Positions 51,185 to 59,861 of a stretch of DNA of 64,000 nt are shown piece after piece. The translations under genes were made by a program, and so were the position numbers. The notes below the pieces were generated by a model, which was given only the letters and a program-made list of their open reading frames with translations, was not told the DNA's origin and did not search any database. This DNA is from Streptomyces uncialis (GTDB taxonomy: Bacteria; Actinomycetota; Actinomycetes; Streptomycetales; Streptomycetaceae), in assembly GCF_036250755.1 (NCBI RefSeq), contig NZ_CP109583.1, forward strand, positions 6,797,501 to 6,861,500, written 5' to 3'. Positions within the stretch are counted from its first letter, which is position 1. Each line of letters begins with the position of its first letter.

Positions 51185-52225
51185 TCAGACCTGGCCGGCC
51201 TTCTCCAGCGCGGCACAGCAGGTGTCCACCATCAGCCGTGTCACCACGTACGGGTCGACGTTGGCGTTCGGGCGGCGGTCCTCGATGTAGCCCTCGCCGT
51301 CCTTCTCGACCTGCCACGGGATACGGACCGAGGCGCCGCGGTCCGAGACCCCGTAGGAGTACTCGTTCCAGGGGGCCGTCTCGTGCAGTCCGGTCAGCCG
51401 GTCGTCGATGCCCGCGCCGTAGTTCTTGACATGGTCCATCGGCTTGGAACCCTCGCCCAGCGACTCGCAGGCCGTGATGATCGCGTCGTACGCGCCCGCG
51501 CCCCCGCGCATGGCACGGGTGGAGAAGTTGGTGTGCGCGCCCGCGCCGTTCCAGTCGCCCTTCACCGGCTTCGGGTCCAGGGTCGCCGACACGTCGTGGT
51601 CCTCGGCCGTGCGGTACAGCAGCCAGCGGGCCACCCACAGCTGGTCGGACACCTCCAGCGGGGCCAGCGGGCCGACCTGGAACTCCCACTGACCGGGCAT
51701 GACCTCGGCGTTGATGCCGGAGATGCCGAGGCCCGCCGTCAGGCAGTTCTCCAGATGCGCCTCGACGACGGGACGGCCGTGGATCTCGTCGGCGCCGACG
51801 CCGCAGTAGTAGCCGCCCTGCGGCGCGGGGAACCCGCCGACGGGGAAGCCGAGCGGACGCTCACCGGCGAAGAACGTGTACTCCTGCTCGATGCCGAAGA
51901 CCGGCTCCTGACCGGCGAAACGCTCCTCGACCTCGGCGAGCAGCGCGCGCGTGTTGGACGAGTGCGGGGTCATGTCCGTGTTCAGCACCTCGCACAGCAC
52001 CAGGATGTCGTCCCCGCCGCGGATCGGGTCCGGGCAGACGAAGACCGGCCGCAGGACCCGGTCCGACGCGTGCCCCTCGGCCTGGTTGGTGCTGGACCCG
52101 TCGAACCCCCACAGCGGCAGCTCCGCGAGACCCGCGGCGGCGCCGGGCAGGATCTTCGTCTTCGAGCGGAGCTTCGCGGTCGGCTCGGTACCGTCGATCC
52201 AGATGTACTCAGCCTTGAACGTCAC
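51185..52225 (-). CDS. glnII: glutamine synthetase type II
   Basis: 346 residues, eukaryote-like GSII. FKAEYIWIDGTEPTAKLRSKT at the start, WGFDGSSTNQAEG for ATP binding, FGIEQEYTFF for metal binding, PQGGYYCGVGADEIHGR, INAEVMPGQWEFQVGP and GDWNGAGAHTNFSTRAMR. It condenses ammonia and glutamate and is not adenylylated. GTG at 52225 is chosen because AAGGA is eight bases upstream and the product then starts TFKAEYIW as in relatives; ATG at 52234 is also in frame. A GlnR-like box lies 70-107 bases upstream. Confidence 0.96.
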   Translation of the reverse strand: MTFKAEYIWIDGTEPTAKLRSKTKILPGAAAGLAELPLWGFDGSSTNQAEGHASDRVLRPVFVCPDPIRGGDDILVLCEVLNTDMTPHSSNTRALLAEVEERFAGQEPVFGIEQEYTFFAGERPLGFPVGGFPAPQGGYYCGVGADEIHGRPVVEAHLENCLTAGLGISGINAEVMPGQWEFQVGPLAPLEVSDQLWVARWLLYRTAEDHDVSATLDPKPVKGDWNGAGAHTNFSTRAMRGGAGAYDAIITACESLGEGSKPMDHVKNYGAGIDDRLTGLHETAPWNEYSYGVSDRGASVRIPWQVEKDGEGYIEDRRPNANVDPYVVTRLMVDTCCAALEKAGQV

Positions 52226-52294
52226 GGGACACATCCTTAGGGGCGTCTGCGCACCGGCGGTGCGGTGGTGCTGCTACGACAGTGTCAAGGCGCG

Positions 52295-52332
52295 GTTTCC
52301 CGGTGATTGCCCGTCGATGAACCCCGTGTTAC
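52295..52332 (-). promoter_or_regulatory. GlnR binding box of glnII
   Basis: On the minus strand GTAAC, TTCAT, GCAAT and GAAAC follow each other with exactly 6-base spacers (a1-b1-a2-b2), the layout of the GlnR consensus GTnAC-N6-GAAAC repeated. The outer elements a1 and b2 match fully; the inner ones are weak. TTGACA follows seven bases downstream as a -35 candidate. GlnR control of glnII is known in S. coelicolor. Confidence 0.6.
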
Positions 52333-52354
52333 CCGTCGCTCACCCGCGCGGGGG

Positions 52355-52813
52355 TCAGGTGCGCTGCCGCACGGCCGCGCGGACGTCCTCCAGGAACTCG
52401 CGGAGCGCGGCGAGCTGATGCTCGTCGTACCCCTTCAGCAGTATCGCGGACCGCTCGGCCAGCGGCTCGTGGACGGATCTGCCGAACGGCACGGAGGTCT
52501 CCTCCAGGACGACCAGGACCCGGCGGCGGTCGTGCGCGTCGGGGACCCGGCGGACATGTCCGAGCCGCTCCAGCCGGTCGACCAGCGCGGTCGTCCCGGC
52601 CGAGTTCAGCCCGAGCCGGGCGCCGAGCCGTCCGGCGGTCAGCGGGACGCCCGTGTCGCGGGCGTCGAGCAGACACGACAGGGCTCGGATGTCGGTGGGG
52701 TGCGTGCCGTGGCGCGCGGCGAACCGTGCGGCCAGCGCGCCGAGTCCGTCCGCCACCTCGCGCAGCAGCCGGACGATCTCCTGTCCGGTGTCGTCGTGCC
52801 CGTCTCGCTCCAT
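52355..52813 (-). CDS. MarR family transcriptional regulator
   Basis: 152 residues. Winged helix: HPTDIRALSCLLDARDTGVPLTAGRLGARLGLNSAGTTALVDRLERLGHVRRVPDAHDRRRVLVVL, the MarR pattern with the DxRxxxV/L wing. The C-terminal dimer helix ends EFLEDVRAAV. ATG at 52813 has GGAGG seven bases upstream; GTG at 52843 is a longer alternative. No adjacent enzyme or exporter gene suggests its target; it is tandem to glnII but separate in function. Confidence 0.88.
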   Translation of the reverse strand: MERDGHDDTGQEIVRLLREVADGLGALAARFAARHGTHPTDIRALSCLLDARDTGVPLTAGRLGARLGLNSAGTTALVDRLERLGHVRRVPDAHDRRRVLVVLEETSVPFGRSVHEPLAERSAILLKGYDEHQLAALREFLEDVRAAVRQRT

Positions 52814-52924
52814 ACCGTCCTCCGTCGTCCGGTCGTGTCGCACGGCGGGCCCGCCCCTCCCGCCTCCCGGTCCGCCGGGCCGGTGTGGTGACAGGTACGC
52901 ACCAAACTCCCCCCCGACTCAACG

Positions 52925-53705
52925 CCCCGCCTTCGCTTGCGCTTCCGAGGTCCCCTGTGCTGGGCGCACCTGTCCCTGTGCGGGGCGTTCGTGGGTGCGC
53001 AGTTCCCCGCAGGTCGCCTTCGCTCGCGCTTCTGAGGTTTGCCCGGGTGGGCGCACTTGTTCCTGTGCCGTCGCTCGTCGGGTGCGCAGTTCCCCGCGCC
53101 CCTGGATGCTGCCCCGGTCGGTTGTTCGTCGGGTGCGGGTCGCCCTCGTTTTTTGCGCAGTTCCCCGCGCCCCTTGGGTCGCGCCTCTTGCGGTTCCCGT
53201 TCGGGTGCGGATGGTCCTTGGTTGCTCGCGCAGTTCCCCGCGCCCCTGGATGCTGCCCCCTTGCGGTCGCTCTTCGGGTGCGGGTCGCTCCTCGTTTTCG
53301 CGCAGTTCCCCGCGCCCCCTTGGGGGCGCCAACCCCGGCCGGGGTTCAAACCCCCCTCCTCGCGCAGTCGCCCGGCCTCCGAAGGGGGTGGGCGGGAATC
53401 TCTGCCCGCAGACTCCGATGCTCTTCAGTCGGGTAGGGGGGATGTCCGACCGAGCGCGTTGGAGCGAGGACGGAGAATCCCGACCGGCCCCGCCCCGAAG
53501 AATCAGCAGATGGCGCCCCGATAGGGGCGCGGGGAACTGCGCAAAACCACCGAGCGACGGCACAGGAAACAGGTGCGCCCACCCGGACAGACCTCAGAAG
53601 CGCAAGCGAAGGCGACCCGCGGGGAACTGCGCACCCCACGAGCGACGGCACAGGAACGGAGTGCGTCCCGCCGGACGGACCTCAGAAGCGCAAGCGAAGG
53701 CGATC
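52925..53705. repeat. intergenic mosaic repeat, locus D (largest)
   Basis: Left half: the first module near 52926 and 53016, then the forward 20-mer or close variants near 53084, 53155, 53231 and 53301, with a truncated copy near 52997. Centre (about 53385-53510): the conserved core in the orientation opposite to loci B and C. Right half: a reverse copy near 53524, a truncated one near 53619, and two reverse copies of the first module ending near 53702. It sits between divergent genes, so it is not just a terminator. No protein-coding gene is supported within. Confidence 0.85.
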
Positions 53706-53718
53706 TGTTCGATTTACT

Positions 53719-53744
53719 CAAAAGCCCCTGGCCAGGGGCTTTTG
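53719..53744. terminator. perfect 26-bp palindrome, terminator-like
   Basis: CAAAAGCCCCTGG is followed without a gap by its complement CCAGGGGCTTTTG. GC-rich core with A and T flanks is a classical intrinsic terminator on both strands, yet no gene ends here: it lies between locus D and a promoter region (TAGAAT at 53759). It may insulate the downstream gene or act as a protein-binding palindrome. Confidence 0.6.
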
Positions 53745-53819
53745 TCGGTGGGGGGCGGTAGAATGGGGGCAGTGTTCGAGGGTTCGCGAGGAGCCCCCGG
53801 CCACGACAGGAGGAAGCCC

Positions 53820-54092
53820 GTGCCCGCTGCCGCACTCATGGACCAGACCCTGCCGATCGCCCCGCCGAAGAAGCAGCCGCTGCCCGCCGGACGCCCGCGC
53901 GAGTGGTACGTCACGCACAACCGCCGGCTCAAGGCCATGCGCCTGGCCATCACGCTGCTCGACGCCGGCGTCTACCTGCCGAACCAGGCGCACAACCGCA
54001 CCATCCGCTCCGCCGCCCAGCGCGTGGGCATCCACCCCCCGTCGGACATCACCTGCCATATGGTCCGGGCCTTCATGCGCTACAACCGCTGA
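53820..54092 (+). CDS. small conserved Streptomyces protein of unknown function (90 aa)
   Basis: 90 residues, GTG start with AGGAGGAAG four to twelve bases upstream, the best ribosome site in the region. Basic C-terminal two thirds: EWYVTHNRRLKAMRLAITLLDAGVYLPNQAHNRTIRSAAQRVG, then PPSDITCHMVRAFMRYNR. The pattern of helices and positive charge could bind nucleic acid. Candidate -10 TAGAAT at 53759. I recognise it as a conserved-type small protein, not a known function. Confidence 0.7.
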   Translation: MPAAALMDQTLPIAPPKKQPLPAGRPREWYVTHNRRLKAMRLAITLLDAGVYLPNQAHNRTIRSAAQRVGIHPPSDITCHMVRAFMRYNR

Positions 54093-54296
54093 GAGGCGGA
54101 GCAGCCCACGGCCGCCCGGGGTCCGCTCCAGGAACCCCGGGCGCCACCGGAAGCGTTCACCCGTTCGACGCAACCGGCGGTGCGCCGCGTCGGCCGGTCC
54201 CGTTCACTGGGGGGAACCACGCGGCGCACCCCGGAGGCTGCCCATGCCGAGGAACCTCTCGACCGCACCGGAGTCCGCCGGAGCCCGGGGCGCGGG

Positions 54297-55661
54297 GTGA
54301 ACACGCCCGTGGGAAGGCCCGCGGACCGTACCCCCGCGGCCCGTGCCGAGCAGGGCCGCCGCGCCCGCAAGCTCGTACCGCGCAGTGCCCACGGCGCGTG
54401 GATACCCGCCGCAGGCCGCCCCGACCCGGTCGCCGTACTGGAGCGCCAGGACGCCGACCGGGTACGGCAGTTGCTGCCGATCCGGTACGGCAGGATGGCG
54501 CTGTCGCCGTTCGCGTTCCTGCGGGGCGGCGCCGCGGTCATGGCGGCCGATCTCGCCGCCCTGGACGGCAGCGGGCTCACCGTCCAGCTCTGCGGCGACG
54601 CCCATCTGCTGAACTTCGGGCTCTTCGCCTCGCCCGAACGCGCCCTCCTCTTCGACCTCAACGACTTCGACGAGACCTTCCCGGGCCCCTTCGAGTGGGA
54701 CGTCAAACGGCTCGCCGCCAGCGCCACCGTCGCCGCCCGGGAGAACGGCCTGGGCCGTGGCCAGGCCCGTGCCGCCGCCCGGGAGAGCGTCAAGCGCTAC
54801 CGGCTGACGATGCGCCGTCTCGCCGAGCGCGGCGAACTGGACGTCTGGTACACCCGGCTCGACACCGACGCGCTGCTGGAGCTGATCCGTCCCGGCGGCC
54901 GGGCCCAGGCGCGGGCCACCTTCGCGCGGGCCCGCCGCCGCACCAGCCTCCAGGCGCTCGGCAAGCTCACCGAGGTCATCGACGGCCGGCGCCGCATCCG
55001 GGACGATCCGCCGCTGGTGGAGCGGCTGGGCGCCCCCGACATGACCGAACTGCGCAAGATGTTCAACGACTACCGCTCGACGCTCTCCGAGGAACGAAGG
55101 CTGCTGCTGGACCGGTTCCGCTTCGTGGACGCCGCCCGCAAGGTTGTCGGCGTCGGCAGCGTCGGCACCCGCTGCTTCATCGTGCTGCTCGCCGGCCGGG
55201 ACGGCGACGACCCGCTGTTCCTCCAGATCAAGGAGGCGGGCCCGTCCGTCCTGGAGGAGCATCTGCCGTCCGGGCCGTTCGATCACCCGGGGCACCGCGT
55301 GGTCGCCGGACAGCGGCTGCTCCAGGCGTCCGGCGACATCTTCCTCGGCTGGATGACCGGCCCCCAGGGCCGCGCCTTCTACTGGCGCCAGCTGCGCGAC
55401 ATGAAGGCGACGGCCGACCTCGCCGCGCTGGGCCCCGACCGGCTCGTCCGCTACGCGGGTCTGTGCGGCACGGCCCTGGCCCGCGCCCACGCCCGCTCCG
55501 GCGACCGTATCGCCCTCGCCGGATATCTGGGCCGCGGCGACACCTTCGACCGCTCGGTCGCCGACTTCGCCGTGCGCTACGCCGAGCAGAACGCCAAGGA
55601 CCACACGGCCCTGACGGCGGCGATCGCCGCGGGAGTCGTCAGCGCCGAACCGGGCGTGTGA
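54297..55661 (+). CDS. DUF2252 family protein
   Basis: 454 residues. DUF2252 proteins have a kinase-like fold. Visible landmarks: RKLVPRSAHGAWIPAAGRPDPV, LLPIRYGRMALSPFAFLRGGAAVMAADLA, LCGDAHLLNFG, LFDLNDFDETFPGPFEWDVKRLAAS, then GVGSVGTRCFIVLLAGRD and LFLQIKEAGPSVLE. LNDFDE and the GDAHxxN block resemble catalytic and metal-binding loops of aminoglycoside-phosphotransferase relatives. GTG at 54297 gives the family-like start NTPVGRPADRTPAARAEQG; an earlier GTG at 54180 adds 39 residues with poorer codon bias. Substrate unknown. Confidence 0.85.
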   Translation: MNTPVGRPADRTPAARAEQGRRARKLVPRSAHGAWIPAAGRPDPVAVLERQDADRVRQLLPIRYGRMALSPFAFLRGGAAVMAADLAALDGSGLTVQLCGDAHLLNFGLFASPERALLFDLNDFDETFPGPFEWDVKRLAASATVAARENGLGRGQARAAARESVKRYRLTMRRLAERGELDVWYTRLDTDALLELIRPGGRAQARATFARARRRTSLQALGKLTEVIDGRRRIRDDPPLVERLGAPDMTELRKMFNDYRSTLSEERRLLLDRFRFVDAARKVVGVGSVGTRCFIVLLAGRDGDDPLFLQIKEAGPSVLEEHLPSGPFDHPGHRVVAGQRLLQASGDIFLGWMTGPQGRAFYWRQLRDMKATADLAALGPDRLVRYAGLCGTALARAHARSGDRIALAGYLGRGDTFDRSVADFAVRYAEQNAKDHTALTAAIAAGVVSAEPGV

Positions 55662-55733
55662 CGCTCCCCGGTCCCGGGCCCCGAAGACCGCGGCCGGACG
55701 TGTCCCCTCCGCCCGCCCTCGCGTCCCGCCCGC

Positions 55734-57071
55734 TCACCCCGTACGGACCCGTTCGATCCGCGGGAGCGTGTACGAGCCGTCGAGGACCGGTTCCCGCGGC
55801 AGGTACAGCCGGATCATGGGGCGGAACGCGCCCTCGGGGGCGGGGAGCCAGTTGGCCTCGTCCGGCGGGGGGTCGTGCTGGATGCGGATCGTGAGCGAGC
55901 CGTCGGTGCCGCGCACCAGCCCCGGGGTGCGGTCGCCGATCGAGTAGCGGTCCACGGGGTTGGCCACCAGGTGGTACTCGGGGACGTCGTACATGGTCAC
56001 CGACCAGAACGCGGCCACCGGCGGCGGGGAGTCGAACGTCAGGGTGTACCGGCGGTCGCCGGTGAGCGGTTCACCGTCCGCGTCGCGGAACGTGTACGCG
56101 TACACCGCCTCGTACCCGTGGTTGCCCCAGAGCCCGGCACGCGCCGCGACCGCCCGCCGGAGGTACGAAGCGGTACGGTCGGAGGCCTTCCAGCGTGCCT
56201 CGTCCAGGGTGCCCACACCGAAGTGGTCGAGGTTGTGGTCGAACAGATGCGGGTCCGACACCCAGGCACCCGGCTCCCCGCCGTCCGCCGCGGGGGCCGT
56301 GCTCGCCTCCTCGACCCGCCGCGCGCCCTCCGTCAGCCCCGCCTCCAGCGCCTCCGCGAGCTCCGGACGGGCGGACGCGTACGGCGACGGGCCCTCCTCC
56401 AGCAGCCCCAGCGGCTGGAACCGCTCCTGGTACGCCTGGTCCGGCGCGGCGGGCGGGAAGTCGGCCGACCACACCCGCATCCGCTCGAAGAACCGCAGCG
56501 CCCCGGGCACCGCCGGATCGGGGGTGGGCAGCCCGGTGGGATGCGGCTCGCCCAGCGGGGTCAGCGTCAGTTCCTGCTGGAGGGCGCGGACCCGGGGCAG
56601 ATCCGCGGGGCCCGCGCACGCGTTGCGGCCGACGATCGTCACCACCGGGGTCGGCGCGTCGATCACCCCGCGCACCCCGGCCGGTTCGGTGCCGGACCAG
56701 CCCGGCGGGACGATCGCCCACGAGCCCTCGCCGGTACCGGTCGCCCGGCTGCCCAGATACGCGAAGTTGGCGCTCCACGCGTCCACGAACTGGAGGACGT
56801 GGTACGCGCCGCCGGTGTCCGGGGTGTGCAGCAGCAGCGGGCCGCCGGACAGGTCCAGCTGGGCGATCGAGTACACGGTGTCGTTGTTGACGGAGACGAA
56901 CCGTGTGTCGGGAGCGGCGAGCCGGGTGGCGTGAGCGAACCGGTTGAACGGGGTCGGCGGCAGCACGCCCATTCCCACCCGGACGAAGCGGTCCATCATC
57001 GACAGACCGCTGACCAGCGGGAACCCATAGACGTACGCGTCGGCCGCCAGGGACTCCAACTCGTCGGACAT
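55734..57071 (-). CDS. DUF1254/DUF1214 domain protein
   Basis: 445 residues. N-terminal DUF1254: AADAYVYGFPLVSGLSMMDRFV, TRFVSVNNDTVYSIAQLDLSGGPLLLHTPDTGGAYHVLQFVDAW, and WAIVPPGW. C-terminal DUF1214: YRYTLTFDSPPPVAAFWSVTMYDVPEYHLVANPVDRYSIGDRTPGL and IRIQHDPPPDEANWLPAPEGAFRPMIRLYLP. No signal peptide is visible, though many relatives are exported. Often annotated as a membrane or secreted protein without known role. GGAGGGAG lies nine bases before the ATG. Confidence 0.9.
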   Translation of the reverse strand: MSDELESLAADAYVYGFPLVSGLSMMDRFVRVGMGVLPPTPFNRFAHATRLAAPDTRFVSVNNDTVYSIAQLDLSGGPLLLHTPDTGGAYHVLQFVDAWSANFAYLGSRATGTGEGSWAIVPPGWSGTEPAGVRGVIDAPTPVVTIVGRNACAGPADLPRVRALQQELTLTPLGEPHPTGLPTPDPAVPGALRFFERMRVWSADFPPAAPDQAYQERFQPLGLLEEGPSPYASARPELAEALEAGLTEGARRVEEASTAPAADGGEPGAWVSDPHLFDHNLDHFGVGTLDEARWKASDRTASYLRRAVAARAGLWGNHGYEAVYAYTFRDADGEPLTGDRRYTLTFDSPPPVAAFWSVTMYDVPEYHLVANPVDRYSIGDRTPGLVRGTDGSLTIRIQHDPPPDEANWLPAPEGAFRPMIRLYLPREPVLDGSYTLPRIERVRTG

Positions 57072-57206
57072 GGCCGCTCCCTCCAGCTCACGGCACCGGG
57101 GCCCGTGCCGCCGGCCGCCGTGGGCGGTCCGCCCGGCGTACCGGGCGGACCCGCCGCGGAGCGTGCCGGACACCGCCCGGCCGCCCCGCGGACAACGGGG
57201 TGGACG

Positions 57207-57653
57207 CTAGAGCACCCGCTCCTCGCGGCCCGCCCCGCTGCACAGCGCCCAGATCACGAAGATGCCGATGGCGATGGAGATGAGCGCCCACAGCGGCAGG
57301 TACGGCAGCCACATGAAGTTGAGGACGACGCTCAGCGCGGCCAGTCCGACACCCGTGGCACGCGCCCAGTCGGCGCCCTTCAGGATGCCGTAGCCGACGA
57401 TCGCGACGAGCACGCCCAGCACGATGTGGATCCAGCCCCAGCTGGTCAGGCTGAACCCGAAGACGTAGTCGCCGACCCGCGCGTACACATCGTCCTTGGC
57501 GAGCGCCGCGATGCCGTTGAGGACCGACAGCACACCGGAGACGATCATCAGTACCCCGGCGAAGACGGTTCCGCCGGTGATCCAGCTGTCGCGGCGGTGG
57601 TCGGGCCGGTCCGTCCGCGGGGTGCCCGCGGGCGGGGGTGTCGTGCTGCTCAT
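57207..57653 (-). CDS. DUF7144-like four-helix membrane protein
   Basis: 148 residues with four membrane helices: WITGGTVFAGVLMIVSGVLSVLNGIAAL, WGWIHIVLGVLVAIVGYGIL, ATGVGLAALSVVLNFMWLPY and LWALISIAIGIFVIWALC. The cytoplasmic N-terminus is Pro/Thr-rich. The fold is common in actinobacteria; the function is not known. It is divergent from the methyltransferase with 190 bases between them, so the iron box in that gap could affect both. Confidence 0.82.
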   Translation of the reverse strand: MSSTTPPPAGTPRTDRPDHRRDSWITGGTVFAGVLMIVSGVLSVLNGIAALAKDDVYARVGDYVFGFSLTSWGWIHIVLGVLVAIVGYGILKGADWARATGVGLAALSVVLNFMWLPYLPLWALISIAIGIFVIWALCSGAGREERVL

Positions 57654-57782
57654 GGGGTTCTCCCGTCGGAACGCGGTCCCTCGGTGCTGAGCGGCGGGCC
57701 TCGGACCGCCAAGGAACCGGTGCCCCGAGCGTGTGCCGTACGGAGCGCCACGGCGAACCGAGTACGGCCGAACGGGTGAAAC

Positions 57783-57801
57783 TTAGGCTTGCCTAACCTA
57801 G
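57783..57801. promoter_or_regulatory. iron box (DmdR/DtxR-type operator)
   Basis: TTAGGCTTGCCTAACCTAG matches 16 of 19 positions of the DtxR/DmdR/IdeR consensus TTAGGTTAGSCTAACCTAA. It is AT-richer than its surroundings, so a chance match is unlikely. It lies 42-60 bases before the methyltransferase GTG, where a promoter would be expected, and implies repression when iron is sufficient. Confidence 0.8.
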
Positions 57802-57843
57802 GGTGTCCCGCGAGACGTCCGCAGCGACGAAGAGGTGAGCACC

Positions 57844-58713
57844 GTGCCCGACACGCACCCCGCCTCCCCCTCGGGGGAACCCAAGCACGTCCCGGAACTG
57901 GGCGAGATCCAGGAGACCCTGCTGATCCCCCTGTACGCCCGCGCGCTGGAGACGAGGAAACGCCACGGGATGCTCAGCGACCCCAAGGCGGTGGAGATGG
58001 TCGAGTCCCTCGACTACGACTTCTCCCGCTTCGACGGCGCCCGCAGCCTCGTCGGCTCCAATCTGCGCACCCTGCTCTTCGACCACTGGGTACGGGCGTT
58101 CCTCCAGGAACACCCCGGCGGGACGGTCGTGGAGCTGGGCACCGGCCTCAACACCCGCTTCGAACGCCTCGACACCGGGCACGTCCACTGGTTCGACCTG
58201 GACCTGCCCGATGTGACGGCCCTGCGCCGCCGCTACTTCACCGACACCGACCGCCGCCGCACCCTCGCCCTGTCGGTCACCGACCCGGCCTGGACCGACG
58301 CGGTGCGGGAGAGCCCCGGCCCGTACTTCCTGGCCGCCGAGGCCGTCCTGATCTATCTGCCCGAGGACCAGGTGCGGGACGTGTTCCGCATGATCGCCGA
58401 ACGGCTCCCCGGCGCCAGGCTGGCCCTGGAGACCGCGTCCTCCCACATGATCGACGGCCAGGACCGGCACGACGTCCTCAGCAAGGTCGCCGCCCGGATG
58501 GTCTGGCGCTGCGACGACCCCGCCGCACCCGCCGCCTGGCACCCCTCGGTCACCCTGGAGGACACCCGCACCTTCGCCCGGCTGCCCGCCGAGGTCCGCC
58601 GCGCCGTGCCCCAGCCGACCCGCGCCCTGCTGTCCCTGCTGGCCCGGGTCCGCCGCGCGGACATCGAGGCGTACCGCTTCAACGTGTACGGGTTCGGCGA
58701 CCGGACCGGGTGA
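57844..58713 (+). CDS. class I SAM-dependent methyltransferase (PPM/leucine carboxyl methyltransferase family)
   Basis: 289 residues. Family landmarks: ETLLIPLYARALETRKRHGMLSDPKAVEMVESLDYDFSRF, then SAM-binding VVELGTGLNTRFERLD, WFDLDLPDVTALRRRYF, and YFLAAEAVLIYLPEDQVRDVFRMIAE. These proteins methylate carboxylates or hydroxyls of small molecules; the group is often found in natural-product clusters. GTG at 57844 has AGAGG eight bases upstream; another GTG at 57835 is in frame. The iron box upstream suggests a link to siderophore or iron-starvation physiology, though no siderophore synthetase is nearby. Confidence 0.85.
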   Translation: MPDTHPASPSGEPKHVPELGEIQETLLIPLYARALETRKRHGMLSDPKAVEMVESLDYDFSRFDGARSLVGSNLRTLLFDHWVRAFLQEHPGGTVVELGTGLNTRFERLDTGHVHWFDLDLPDVTALRRRYFTDTDRRRTLALSVTDPAWTDAVRESPGPYFLAAEAVLIYLPEDQVRDVFRMIAERLPGARLALETASSHMIDGQDRHDVLSKVAARMVWRCDDPAAPAAWHPSVTLEDTRTFARLPAEVRRAVPQPTRALLSLLARVRRADIEAYRFNVYGFGDRTG

Positions 58714-58726
58714 CCCCGCGGGACCG

Positions 58727-59851
58727 TCAGCCGGACGCCCCGCCCGAGTCCCCGCCCGACGGCCCGTCATCGGCCCCGTCGCTTCCGGTGGCTCCGGGTG
58801 CTCCAGCCGCCCCGGGCGTTCCGGCAGCCCCGTCGGCCCCGGTGCCCGCGCTGCCCCCGCCCCCGCCCCCGCCCCCGAACACATCGAGAATCCGCTCGGC
58901 CGCCAGTGTCGCCGTCAGCTCCCCGTCCCGTACCCGCCGCTCCAGGGAAGGGGCCAGGGCCCGGACCCCCGGATGGGTGCGCAGCCGGTCCAGCAGCTCG
59001 TCATGGACCATCGCCCAGGTCCACGACACCTGCTGGTCCCGGCGTCTGGCGGCCAGCCGGCCCGTCGCCTCAAGGCGCGCCCGGTGCTCCTCCACCCGCT
59101 CCCACACCGTGTCCAGCCCGGTGCCCTCCCGGGCACTGCAACTCAGCACCGGGGGAGTCCAGGCCGCGTCCGCCGCGTGCATCAGCCGCAGCGCGCCCGC
59201 CAGTTCACGGGCCGCCCCGCGGGCGTCCCGCTCATGGGGGCCGTCGGCCTTGTTGACCGCGATGACGTCCGCGAGCTCCAGGACGCCCTTCTTGATGCCC
59301 TGCAACTGGTCGCCGGTCCGCGCCAGCGACAGCAGCAGGAACGTGTCGACCATGCCCGCGACCGCCGTCTCCGACTGCCCGACCCCGACCGTCTCCACCA
59401 GCACCACGTCGTACCCCGCGGCCTCCATCACCACGATCGACTCCCGGGTGGCCTTGGCGACCCCGCCGAGCGTGCCCGCCGTGGGCGAGGGCCGCACGAA
59501 CGCCGCCGGGTCCACCGCCAGCCGCTCCATCCGGGTCTTGTCCCCGAGGATCGAACCCCCGGTCCGTGTCGACGAGGGATCGACGGCCAGCACCGCGACC
59601 CGGTGCCCGAGCCCCGTCAGCATCGTCCCCAGCGCGTCGATGAACGTCGACTTGCCGACACCCGGCACCCCGCTGACGCCGACCCGCCGGGCGCGGCCCG
59701 AGTGCGGCAGCAGCTCGGTCAGCAGCCGCTGCGCCTGCTCCCGGTGGTCGGCGCGCGTGGACTCCACCAGGGTGACGGCCCGCGCGACGAACGCCCGCTT
59801 CCCGTCGAGCACGCCCTTCGTGTAGGCGTCGAGATCGATCGTCCTCGCCAT
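58727..59851 (-). CDS. meaB: methylmalonyl-CoA mutase-associated G-protein chaperone
   Basis: 374 residues. G3E-family GTPase: Walker [19 protein letters not shown] near residue 60, [21 protein letters not shown], switch/G3 [10 protein letters not shown], and G4 NKAD. MeaB protects methylmalonyl-CoA mutase and gates cobalamin loading. The last 45 residues are unusual: a Gly run followed by short Gly-x-x repeats ([18 protein letters not shown]), absent from typical MeaB proteins. The gene follows mutB by ten bases, forming mutA-mutB-meaB. Confidence 0.94.
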   Translation of the reverse strand: MARTIDLDAYTKGVLDGKRAFVARAVTLVESTRADHREQAQRLLTELLPHSGRARRVGVSGVPGVGKSTFIDALGTMLTGLGHRVAVLAVDPSSTRTGGSILGDKTRMERLAVDPAAFVRPSPTAGTLGGVAKATRESIVVMEAAGYDVVLVETVGVGQSETAVAGMVDTFLLLSLARTGDQLQGIKKGVLELADVIAVNKADGPHERDARGAARELAGALRLMHAADAAWTPPVLSCSAREGTGLDTVWERVEEHRARLEATGRLAARRRDQQVSWTWAMVHDELLDRLRTHPGVRALAPSLERRVRDGELTATLAAERILDVFGGGGGGGGSAGTGADGAAGTPGAAGAPGATGSDGADDGPSGGDSGGASG

Positions 59852-59861
59852 GCCCGTCGGC

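Noticed and set aside
16530..53705. Insertion sequences as source of the repeat loci
   Set aside because: No transposase, no terminal inverted repeats with target duplications and variable module number at each locus.
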